Below are positions 10,501-19,599 of a DNA stretch of 62,000 nucleotides, piece by piece. Source of the stretch: Mesostigma viride (taxonomy: Eukaryota > Streptophyta > Mesostigmatophyceae > Mesostigmatales > Mesostigmataceae); assembly GCA_009746045.1 (NCBI GenBank), contig RPFO01000041.1:1-62000 (forward strand), read 5' to 3'. The translations under genes and the position numbers were made by a program. The stretch's first letter is position 1. Every line of letters begins with the position of its first letter. The notes under the pieces are model-generated. The model made no database searches. It was not told where the DNA came from and saw only the letters and a list, made by a program, of their open reading frames with translations.

Positions 10501-13375
10501 TTGTGCCTCAACGGCGAGTACCAGCACAGCCGTACACTCCCGCTTACACAGCCCGCCCACTAGCAAGACAGCCGAACCTGTACGGCCGGCCACAGCCTGT
10601 GATTCCATGGATTACGCCACGATTCCATGCAAACTCATGGTGCCGGACGGTTTGCTGGCCTATTTTGGGAAGCCGGTGGCTGAACCGAACCGCAACTAAA
10701 CCTGGTCTGTCAGTAGGTCAGGTCCGTCCGTCAGCTTTCTCGCTTTTTGCCAGCAACCGCCAAATACCCCTTGAATCGGTCCTCTCCTCGCCGTTTTCCT
10801 TGCCAATTTCCCTCGTCCGTTCCAAACACCTAGGCCAATTTCAAGCTCAACTCGGAACGCAAGGCTTCGGCGCTTAGCTACTCGGAAAAATTCACGGTTA
10901 CGAGGAGGTTACGGCCGTTTCTACTCGAAACGCTTTTACTGATTGACGGTTGGCAGGTATTTGTTTGGTTCCCTGGCTAGAAGAGTTTGGGCGGCACACG
11001 TTACGCGGTGACAGGCCGCTAGAAAGCCTACGGATGGGATCTGCGCAAAGGTTTTGCGGAAACAAATTTGGCGTTCGGATTTTTGCGCTACTCGGGTACG
11101 GACAACGTTTGCCGGAAGAGTTTGCGGAACAAATGGGCCGACCTAAAAGTAGTATAAAGGGCAACAAGATCGGGGGCTCCGCCCCCGAACCCCCGCTACT
11201 TGGCAGATTCTGTGCCTCAACGGCTTTTTGTGCCTCAACGGCGAGTACCAGCACAGCCGTACACTCCCGCTTACACAGCCCGCCCACTAGCAAGACAGCC
11301 GAACCTGTACGGCCGGCCACAGCCTGTGATTCCATGGATTACGCCACGATTCCATGCAAACTCATGGTGCCGGACGGGTTGCTGGCCTATTTTGGGAAGC
11401 CGGTGGCTGAACCGAACCGCAACTAAACCTGGTATGTCAGCACGTCAGGTCCGTCCGTCAGATTCCTCACTTTTTGCCAGCAACCGCCAAATACCACTTG
11501 AATCGGTCCTCTCCTCGCCGTTTTCCTCGCCAATTTCCCTCGTCCGGCCCAAACGCCTAGGCCAATTTCAAGCTGAACTTGGCACGCATCGTCGTCGATA
11601 GCTACGGAGCTTAGAAACTCGGAGTTCTGGACCGTTACGCGCAGGTAACGGCCGTTTTAGTCTGTTTTACTGACTACTACTGTCGTCACGGGGTATTTGT
11701 TTGAGTTCCCGTCTTAGAAGAGTTTGGGTGCCGGACGCTACGCGGTGACAGGCCGCTAGAAAGCCTACGGACGCGATCTGCTGAAAGATTTTGTGGAAAC
11801 AAATTGTGCGTTCGGATTTTTGCGCTACTAGGGTACGGACAACGTTTGCCGGAAGAGTTTGCGGAACAATTGGCGGACCATAATCGTAGTATAAAGGGCA
11901 ACAAGATCGGGGGCTCCGCCCCCGAACCCCCGCTACTTGGCAGATTCTGTGCCTCAACGGCTTTTTGTGCCTCAACGGCGAGTACCAGCACAGCCGTACA
12001 CTCCCGCTTACACAGCCCGCCCACTAGCAAGACAGCCGAACCTGTACGGCCGGCCACAGCCTGTGATTCCATGGATTACGCCACGATTCCATGCAAACTC
12101 ATGGTGCCGGACGGGTTGCTGGCCTATTTTGGGAAGCCGGTGGCTGAACCGAACCGCAACTAAACCTGGTATGTCAGCACGTCAGGTCCGTCCGTCAGAT
12201 TCCTCACTTTTTGCCAGCAACCGCCAAATACCACTTGAATCGGTCCTCTCCTCGCCGTTTTCCTCGCCAATTTCCCTCGTCCGGCCCAAACGCCTAGGCC
12301 AATTTCAAGCTGAACTTGGCACGCATCGTCGTCGATAGCTACGGAGCTTAGAAACTCGGAGTTCTGGACCGTTACGCGCAGGTAACGGCCGTTTTAGTCT
12401 GTTTTACTGACTACTACTGTCGTCACGGGGTATTTGTTTGAGTTCCCGTCTTAGAAGAGTTTGGGTGCCGGACGCTACGCGGTGACAGGCCGCTAGAAAG
12501 CCTACGGACGGGATCTGCTGAAAGATTTTGTGGAAACAAATTGTGCGTTCGGATTTTTGCGCTACTCGGGTACGGACAACGTTTGCCGGAAGAGTTTGCG
12601 GAACAATTGGCGGACCATAATCGTAGTATAAAGGGCAACAAGATCGGGGGCTCCGCCCCCGAACCCCCGCTACTTGGCAGATTCTGTGCCTCAACGGCTT
12701 TTTGTGCCTCAACGGCGAGTACCAGCACAGCCGTACACTCCCGCTTACACAGCCCGCCCACTAGCAAGACAGCCGAACCTGTACGGCCGGCCACAGCCTG
12801 TGATTCCATGGATTACGCCACGATTCCATGCAAACTCATGGTGCCGGACGGGTTGCTGGCCTATTTTGGGAAGCCGGTGGCTGAACCGAACCGCAACTAA
12901 ACCTGGTATGTCAGCACGTCAGGTCCGTCCGTCAGATTCCTCACTTTTTGCCAGCAACCGCCAAATACCACTTGAATCGGTCCTCTCCTCGCCGTTTTCC
13001 TCGCCAATTTCCCTCGTCCGGCCCAAACGCCTAGGCCAATTTCAAGCTGAACTTGGCACGCATCGTCGTCGATAGCTACGGAGCTTAGAAACTCGGAGTT
13101 CTGGACCGTTACGCGCAGGTAACGGCCGTTTTAGTCTGTTTTACTGACTACTACTGTCGTCACGGGGTATTTGTTTGAGTTCCCGTCTTAGAAGAGTTTG
13201 GGTGCCGGACGCTACGCGGTGACAGGCTGCTAGAAAGCCTACGGATGGGATCTGCGTAAAGATTTTGTGGAAACAAATTGTGCGTTCGGATTTTTGCGCT
13301 ACTCGGGTACGGACAACGTTTGCCGGAAGAGTTTGCGGAACAATTGGCGGACCATAATCGTAGTATAAAGGGCAA
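7515..13375. repeat. Satellite array: eight ~732-bp units with higher-order A-B-C structure
   Basis: Units start at 7515, 8242, 8974, 9711, 10438, 11165, 11902 and 12639 (lengths 727, 732, 737, 727, 727, 737, 737, 737). Each has a conserved first ~370 bp starting caagatcgggggctccgccc, a variable ~170-bp middle, and a conserved tail ending agtataaagggcaa. The middle defines three types in the order A-B-C-A-B-C-C-C; the 2,196-bp spacing A to A and B to B shows a three-unit higher-order repeat. The last three C units are nearly identical. Open frames of 94-158 codons occur in overlapping frames on both strands in every unit, which suits stop-poor sequence better than a gene. Confidence 0.95.
7520..7538. 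other. GC hairpin that opens each satellite unit (first copy)
   Basis: Perfect 8-bp stem TCGGGGGC/GCCCCCGA with a TCC loop. The same hairpin sits 5 bp inside the start of all eight units. A similar G/C hairpin sits at the matching place after duplication copy 1 (3254-3276). Confidence 0.85.
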
Positions 13376-13696
13376 TAATTAGCTTCTGTAAAATGTTCTG
13401 GCTGAAAACCAGGAAACAAACAAAAGAAAACTCTGGGGGCTGAGGACTGGACTAAACAAACAAACAAACAAAATTAAATTAATTAACTCCTGTGGGCTCT
13501 GGGTATCACTGACCTCCACTAAGTCTAGCCTATGGCCGGCGAAGGGGGGCCGCCGGGCCGGATTGCCGGCCGAATTGGGGACGGCGTGTACGATATCTAC
13601 CAAACAAACAAAAGAAATTTATTAATTAAATAAGTACCCACTAGTGTCACCCGCTGGCTTCGCCCAGCCCAAAACAGGGTCCCTTTTTTTGGCAGT

Positions 13697-13795
13697 ACTT
13701 CGCCCCGCTGCCCGCTACCCGCAGCCCGCTGCCCGCTGCCCGCTGCCCGCTGCCCGCTGCCCGCTGCCCGCTGTACGCTGCCCGCTGCCCGCTGG
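13697..13795. repeat. 7-bp tandem repeat (GCCCGCT)n
   Basis: About a dozen copies of a 7-bp unit, with one interruption (gctgtacgctg). It lies in the insertion that splits the dispersed element and is continuous with the 62-bp repeat that follows. Confidence 0.92.
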
Positions 13796-14085
13796 AATAG
13801 TACGCTGCGAGCGAATTGGTGCGCAGTACGCTGCCCGCTGCCCACTGGAATAGTACGGTGCTCGCTTCGCTGGCGGATTGGTGCGCAGTACGCTGCCCGC
13901 TGCCCGCAGGAATAGTACGGTGCTCGCTTCGCTCGCGGATTGGTGCGCAGTACGCCGCCCGCTGCCCGCTGGAATAGTACGGTGCTCGCTTCGCTCGCGG
14001 ATTGGTGCGCAGTACGCCGCCCGCTGCCCGCTGGAATAGTACGGTGCTCGCTTCGCTCGCGGATTGGTGCGCAGTACGGTGCTGG
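13790..14085. repeat. ~62-bp minisatellite
   Basis: About five copies of a unit made of ggaatagtacggtgctcgct, a ttcgctcgcggattggtgcg segment and the GCCCGCT motif. The minus frames across it (repeats of RASEASEH and similar) are artefacts of the period. Confidence 0.9.
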
Positions 14086-14087
14086 CG

Positions 14088-14200
14088 CTCGCTTCGCTCG
14101 CTCGCCGTACGGTGCTCGCTCGCTTCGCTCGCTCGCCGTACGGTGCTCGCTCGCTTCGCTCGCTCGCGGTAGGGTGCTCGCTCGCTTCGCTCGCTCGCTG
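14088..14200. repeat. ~30-bp minisatellite rich in CGCTCGCTTCGCTCGCTCG
   Basis: Three to four copies of a ~30-bp unit (gctcgctcgcttcgctcgct plus cgccgtacggt). It follows the 62-bp repeat directly and seems derived from its internal segment. Confidence 0.88.
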
Positions 14201-14550
14201 GGATTGGTGGTAAGTGATTCCGGTTCTTTTGGATTGGCGGGTTACTCCGCGATGCCTTGGATAGTGCGGGATACTCCACATTGCTAAATTAATAAATAGG
14301 ATGTGCCTTGAACGGCTCCAGGACAAACAAACAAACAAAACTGAGGTTTTGATTAAATAATATAGAACCCGGGACTGGCTCCCAACAAACAATCCATGGT
14401 TATTCATAATGCAAATACGGCAAAAATTGACCCCTAATAACAAACTACTAATGCGGACGGTGTATCGGTGTAGCTTGCACAGGTCGGACAAATATAAATG
14501 ATATTTGGCCGTATTTGCGTATTTGATTTATAAATGTTGCATATTTAGTC

Positions 14551-14770
14551 CACTAAATTAATCCGACGGTGAACCCCGTTCGGCAAAAAATCATCTAAAT
14601 TAATTTGACGGTGAAACCGGCTTTGACCAAAATATTTAGATTAATTTGACGGTGAAACCGGCTTTGACCAAAATATTTATAGTAATTTGACGGTGAAACC
14701 GGCTTTGACCAAAATATTTAGATCAATTTGACGGTGAAACCAAAATATCTAAATTAATCTGACGGCGACC
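14551..14770. repeat. ~41-bp tandem repeat
   Basis: Five to six units built around taatttgacggtgaaaccgg and ctttgaccaaaatattta. Outer units are more diverged and shorter. No coding frame is kept. Confidence 0.9.
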
Positions 14771-14814
14771 GGTAAGCAGCCAAAAGTATTAAATCATATC
14801 CAACTATATCCAAC

Positions 14815-15145
14815 TCTCATCAAAAACCATCGGGCATCCTGTGGCCCGTACGCCGTAACTTTTTACGGAATTTCGTACATTTCAGTGATCAACTCGTGAT
14901 CGACGGGTGTCCTTTTCGCCTTTTCCCGTTGGGCGCAAGTCGACGGAATTTGGAGATCGTACAGGCTTCCGTGCGTGGTTAGACGGAAGACGCCGTATCT
15001 TGGGCGGCGGACGGAGCGCGTTGGTGCAGTGGGATACGATTGGCGTTCACTCGCTGAAATCTTTAATGGCTTTCAAGTCGTCTCGCGACATTTTGACGTT
15101 AGCGACTCGATCGAGCTTGACTGGAGCGTACACCGTCCGCATTGG
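14815..15145. repeat. Dispersed ~330-bp repeat, copy 1
   Basis: It shares 'accatcgggcatcctgtggc', 'cgttgggcgcaagtcgacgg' and 'aagtcgtctcgcgacattttg' in order with 15965-16340. A plus frame at 14907-15158 matches one at 16062-16304 in part, but the other copy carries length changes that shift the frame. It ends in cgtacaccgtccgcattggaag, which recurs inverted at 15579-15600. Confidence 0.78.
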
Positions 15146-15160
15146 AAGTTCTAACTAAAT

Positions 15161-15600
15161 AATTAGCTTCTGGAAAATGTTCTGGCTGAAAACCATAAAA
15201 AAAACAAAAGAAAATTAATTAATTAACTCCGGGGGCTGAGGACTGGACTCAACAAACAAACAAACAAAATTAATTAATTAACTCATGTGGGCTCTGGGTA
15301 TCACTGACCTCCACTGACTCTAGCCTATGGCGAAGGGGGGCCGCCGGGCCGGATTGCCGGCCGAATTGGGGGCGGCGTGTACGATATCTACCAAACAAAC
15401 AAAAGAAATTTATTAATTAAATAAGTACACATGTGCCTTGAACGGCTGTAGGACAAACAAACAAACAAAAGGTTTTAATTAAATAATAAAAACCCGGGAC
15501 TCTGACTGGCTCCCCAACAAACAATCCAGGGTTATTCGTAATGCAAATACGGCAAAAATTGACCCATAATAACAAACTTCCAATGCGGACGGTGTAGTTG
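15161..15600 (-). repeat. Dispersed ~430-bp element, copy 2, with four mini-intron-like modules
   Basis: Uninterrupted partner of 13376-14470. On the minus strand four GT...AG intervals lie at 15446-15493 (48 nt), 15388-15428 (41), 15248-15282 (35) and 15186-15227 (42). Each has an A/T part like TTAATTAATTAA and a pyrimidine-rich TTTGTTTGTTTG run ending in AG. The intervening 'exons' are 17-105 bases and are better conserved between copies. The copy is bracketed by a 22-bp inverted repeat (tacaccgtccgcattggaag and its complement). Product unknown. Confidence 0.7.
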
Positions 15601-15960
15601 GTAGAGCTATAACGACTTGCCACCTGTCGGCTCACCGAAACTGGGTGGTCTACTAGAGTGACGGTCGGATTGACGGCTTTCGTCTTTTAGATACGGCCGC
15701 CACAATCCGTGCTCAGACCAGAACGTGGCCGCTAGCCATGTACCAACCTACGATGATGATCGTCGTCTTTCGTCGTAGGTTGGCTCACCGAAACTGGGTC
15801 ATGATCAAGACGTGAAAGTTGGACCAACTACGCGCAAATTTTCCGTCTTCAATCCGTGCAGGTGCTCTTGAAAGGGACCAATAGACGTTCGGTTTGAAAC
15901 TGACCAAACTTTCTAAGTCGTCGAAAGTTGCGGTTTAGGATTTTGCAACCGGTTGTATCT
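15601..15960. other. Unassigned stretch with an 11-bp-stem hairpin
   Basis: No gene recognised. A perfect inverted repeat ccaacctacga (15743-15753) / tcgtaggttgg (15773-15783) is flanked by two copies of ggctcaccgaaactgggt (from about 15629 and 15782). These look like remnants of small mobile or foldback sequence. Confidence 0.6.
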
Positions 15961-16342
15961 ACCTACATTAAAGACCATCGGGCATCCTGTGGCGGTCGAT
16001 CTCCGTACGTTTTTCGTACTTTTCCGGTCCGTCTTTTTCAGGTGGCCCTCGTGGTCGACACGTGTCCCAAGCGACGTTTCCCGTTGGGCGCAAGTCGACG
16101 GAATTTGGAGATCGTACAGGCTTCGGTGCGTGGTTGGACCGAAGACGCCATATCTCCAATAGCATTCGGCAAGGCTATATATATATGTGGCGGATCTCCG
16201 TACTTTTCGGTCCTCGTCGTCGACGCATGTCCTTCAGTTCGCGCCGCGTTCACTCGCTCGCATCTTTTAATGGCTTTAAAGTCGTCTCGCGACATTATTG
16301 TTGACGTTAGCGACTCGAGCGAGCTTGCGACGGTGTACGGTT
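15961..16342. repeat. Dispersed ~330-380-bp repeat, copy 2
   Basis: Partner of 14815-15145, with an internal extra segment that includes tatatatata and a second 'ggcggatctccgtacttttc'. It runs straight into the G-rich tract. Fragments of the same unit (gtggcggatcttcgtactttt) recur at about 16818 and 17074 inside the G-rich region, so that region seems built from degraded copies. Confidence 0.75.
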
Positions 16343-16344
16343 TT

Positions 16345-16407
16345 CGCGGGGGGGCGGGGGCCGGGGGGGAGGGGAGGCGGGGGGGAGGGGGGGGGGGGGG
16401 GGGGGGG

Positions 16408-16449
<42 letters not shown>

Positions 16450-17365
16450 GGGGGGGGGGGGGGGGGGGCGGGGGGGAGGAACTCCGGGTGGGTGGGTGGG
16501 CGGGGTGGGCGGGGATCCCGCAGACTCTGGCGTCAGTCTCGCTGACGAGGGCGGGGGGTCTTGCGACCTCGCCTGGGGCGGGGCGTCTCACTGTGCGGGG
16601 GGGGGGGGGACCTCCGGGTGGGTGGGCGGGCGCGGGGGCCGAGGGATCTCGTAGACTCTGGCGTCTCGCTGAGGAGGGCGGGGGGCCCTGCGACCTCGCC
16701 CGGCCGGGGCGGGCCGTCTCACTGTGCGGGGGGGGGGGGGGGGGGGAACCTCCGCGTGGCGGGTGGGGGGCGCGGGGGCCTTGCGACCTCGCCGTCTCAC
16801 TCAGGCAGGGAGGCATCATGTGGCGGATCTTCGTACTTTTCCGGTCTTTTTCAGGGGTCCTCGTGGTCGACGCCTGTCCTTCGCGCCACGCCTTTTCGCG
16901 GGGGGCGGGGGGCGCATCATGCCGGCCGGCTGAGGGGGAGGGCGGGGGGGGTGGGGGAAACCTCCGGGTGGGTGGGGGGCGGGGGGGCGGCGGATCCCGC
17001 AGACTCTGGCGTCTCGCTAAGGAGGGCGGGGGGCCTTGCGACCTCGCCGTCTCACTCAGGCGGGGAGGCATCCTGTGGCGGATCTTTGTACTTTTCCCGG
17101 GCCGGTCGGCGGGGGGGCGCATCATGGCTGAGGGGGGAGGCGGGGGGGGGAACCTCCGGGTGGGTGGGTGGGGGGGATCGATGGGTGGGGGGGATCCCGT
17201 AGACTCTGGCGTCGACTCGGTGAGGAGGGCGGGGGGCTTCATCGCGACCTCAATACATGTAAAGACCATCGGCTCGCTGATGGGGGGGGGGGTTGCGACC
17301 TCGCCTAGGGCGGGGCGTCTCACTGAGGCGGCAAATGGCGGGCCTCCGGGTGGGTGGGAACTAGG
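16345..17365. repeat. Extreme G-rich tract with degraded repeat units
   Basis: 16377-16480 is almost pure G on the plus strand. The rest alternates G runs of 6-17 with a recurring unit containing 'gactctggcgt', 'cttgcgacctcgcc' and 'acctccgggtgggtg'. It has many G-quadruplex-capable runs. Frames of more than 300 codons (Gly-rich plus, Pro-rich minus) are compositional. Exact run lengths may be unreliable because such tracts are hard to sequence. Confidence 0.9.
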
Positions 17366-17547
17366 AAGGGCGGACGGACTGCGGTGTTTCAGGCCCACAC
17401 AGCGTGTCGTTATTTGTCTCCCGACTTTTTCCTTTTTTCAGCCCCCTTCATAAGCTTCAGTTGACTTGAATCGAGTTGCCATGCATGTGTCGGCGGACGG
17501 ATCGAAACTCGACTACTAGAGTTACGGTCGGCTTTGCGCCTTCTTTT

Positions 17548-17572
17548 GGGGGGGATGCGAAGCATCCCCCCC
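17548..17572. other. G/C hairpin, 11-bp stem
   Basis: GGGGGGGATGC (17548-17558), GAA loop, GCATCCCCCCC (17562-17572). A T run does not follow, so it is not a bacterial-type terminator. Its position next to 'ctactagagttacggtcgg' recalls the hairpins beside 'cactagaggggga' in the duplicated region. Confidence 0.8.
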
Positions 17573-17629
17573 CCCTTAAGTAAGCTTGTTTTATTTATAT
17601 TCGTCCGACCTGTGGTAGCTTGTGTCACG

Positions 17630-17745
17630 GGACCCGAGTGGGACCAGCGCTATAGTGGTCACGAGGGCCGACTTGTAGTCACGAGGCCCGAGTGACTACA
17701 AGTCGTCCCGAGTGGCCACTATAGCGCTGCGTCCCACGAGTGTCC
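17630..17745. other. Long near-perfect inverted repeat (foldback), ~100 nt
   Basis: Arm 1 includes gtgggac, cagcgctatagtgg and cgacttgtagtcac. Arm 2 carries the complements gtgactacaagtcg, ccactatagcgctg and gtcccac, around a loop near 17683-17691. Outer bases (ggacccgag/cgagtgtcc) pair in part. More imperfect inverted sequence (gtgggacaagt…cttgtaccac) follows to about 17815. No coding potential; possibly a foldback transposon remnant or a hairpin RNA source. Confidence 0.8.
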
Positions 17746-17949
17746 AGTGATACAAGCAGCTTGTCCACAAGTGGGACAAGTGCGGAACTTGTACCACTGC
17801 AGTGGGACAAGTACGAACTGGTAGATTTCGTCGGAGTTGGTGGCCTTGAAGCACTTGTCCCCGAGATTTGGTCAGATTTGGTCCAAAGCGATGAATTTTT
17901 CATTTCTCGGACCATCTTGTCCGTAGATGGACATGAAATAAAGACGTTA

Positions 17950-18542
17950 GTTTACGTCCCGGCCCTTTTGGTTGGACGTAACAATGGAATAAATTACTAA
18001 GGCCGTGTGGCCGTTGTACTGGGTTTTATGAATATTGACTATTGTGTGAATTGGACTAGTTATTTTGGTCCTAGGTTGACCTTTGAGGGGCCGGTGCCGT
18101 GGCGTCGCGCCAGTTCTAGGTCTGTCTATAGTTCTAGGCGTGGATCCTGTGGTTGGGGGGTCGATGTCGGCCCGGATCCTACGCGGAATGAGTGACTTGG
18201 AATGTTCTATGGGATTCGGCGTTGTATCTGCGCCGCAACCATCCTAGGTTAAATTAGTCCGAGGACGAGAGTCTCGTCCTCTTGGTTTGATGAATGATAA
18301 GTGCGAATACGCCTACACATTGAGCCCGGGGCAATTATCCATTTGTAATTGGTCTTGCTAGCCATTATAAGTGTGTACAATTAGATCAAGTACAATTAGA
18401 TCAAGCCGTGATGCCAGATATCTCACGACTCTCGTCGTGAAGCGCAACCTACATTAGGCCATCTTGAACTATTCCTAATTCCGGCAAGGAGGGTCTTTCG
18501 CTACGTAGCTCAGGCTAGGTGTGTCTGGGCTGGGACGTAACA
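17950..18542 (+). mobile_element. LTR-like element, ~590 bp, decayed left end
   Basis: It matches the reverse complement of 23691-24273 almost throughout, e.g. gaggacgagagtctcgtcct and ggagggtctttcgctacgta. The right end is GGGCTGGGACGTAACA; the left end is altered to agtttacgtcccggccc. No target duplication was found. The short reading frame at its left is not kept as a protein. It is either a solo or truncated LTR or a small terminal-inverted-repeat element (see 23691-24273). Confidence 0.75.
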
Positions 18543-19379
18543 GTTACGGAATCTACACCCTACACGTGCACTGCGTCGGGGGTTCAGTTTCCAGGGAGGC
18601 GGTTGCTTTTTGAACCAGGTTGCAGTACCTACCTGTTGTTTGTCCGCGTGAGAAGTTCAGTGATCCGCTTGAATAATAACCGCCTTGCGGAAATAAAAAA
18701 AAGGAGAATCCAAGGGAGAATCCACCATCTTCCGGAGCAGTCCGGAGCCATGATTGAATCTTCAGGCTGCCATTTTAGTAGAGATTGTCTCACGGAACCA
18801 GAGTGGGCCAACCAATACAGATTCCGATCTAGAAAGTGTCCAGGCTGCCGGCAGAATATTCTTGTTGACCAGTTCCAGGCTGACAAGTCCAGGCGCCTTT
18901 TGTAACTGCCGCGGTTTCTTGGCCACCCCTCCGCAACGGTTCGGCGCGCCCGTTGTCTGCCGCGGTTTCTTGGGGGTTTCTGCCGCGGTTTCTCGGGGCC
19001 ACCTCCCGTCCCGCCACCCCCACCCTTCCGCCTACGATTTTCGCCGCTGTTTACATGGATCCTGACGACAGACCACTCACGCTGGGTTTCTGTGCATCCT
19101 ATTCTACCGTCCGATCATTCATCTACGGCCACGCATAGGACCGCGCCATGGCCCTGCAGGGCGCCGCCTTTTCCATAGTTTCCCAAAATTAAGCCACCAA
19201 AATTTCAAAAATGTCATACTTTTATTTCGAACCTAAGATCCGACGATTCAGACTGGCGGGCCGAATATCTGACGGTCAAATCTGCGAGTGGTAACTGGTA
19301 CCAGGCAAAAAGGAATCACAGTGATCGCAGGGAATTTGGCTGTGCACTTGTCCCACGCCGTCTGACGGATTTTTTATCC
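18543..19379. other. Unassigned stretch
   Basis: No gene recognised. A plus frame (18519-18905) begins in the LTR-like element and looks accidental. A ~15-base motif gccgcggtttcttgg occurs three times at 18908-18995. The remainder has no clear repeat or structure. Confidence 0.5.
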
Positions 19380-19599
19380 CCTATTCCAAGGGGGGTGTCC
19401 AAAACAAAAATATCAGACACTATGCTGAAATTTTCCAAAAGTTGGCCCTTGGACCCTACCTACCTAGCACGTAGGCGCTATACCTAGCAAAATCCTGAGG
19501 TCCCCAAGGGTTATAGGGGTCGATCTAGGGAGCAAAATGATCAGCTCCGCGAGCTCTACCGTTTGAGCATATTGGTGTATGGGAAAATTCCGGTTTTCT

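Larger units (their letters stand above)
13376..14470 (-). repeat. Dispersed ~430-bp element, copy 1, split by a simple-repeat insertion
   Basis: 13376-13632 and about 14293-14470 together match the uninterrupted element at 15161-15600. The match breaks after aaataagtac and resumes at atgtgccttgaacggct. Read on the minus strand, each copy has four GT...AG intervals of 30-50 bases made of TTAATTAA-like and TTTGTTTG-like sequence. In this copy all four keep GT and AG ends although lengths differ from the other copy. Confidence 0.75.

Noticed and set aside
7550-13075. Repeated ~134-codon frame MADSVPQRLFVPQRR… and overlapping plus and minus frames in each satellite unit
   Set aside because: Overlapping frames on both strands are all open; indels between units (e.g. 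near 8500) shift them; no domain. Better explained by stop-poor satellite DNA.
7515-13375. CRISPR-like regular array
   Set aside because: Units are ~730 bp with no short repeat plus unique spacer pattern, and the setting is eukaryotic.
13647-14491. Minus frames with RASEASEH repeats
   Set aside because: Generated by the 7-, 30- and 62-bp repeats.
16307-17453. Frames of more than 300 codons, Gly-rich and Pro-rich
   Set aside because: Pure composition effect of the G-rich tract.
17548-17575. Bacterial-type terminator
   Set aside because: The hairpin is followed by C residues, not a T run, and the window is eukaryotic.
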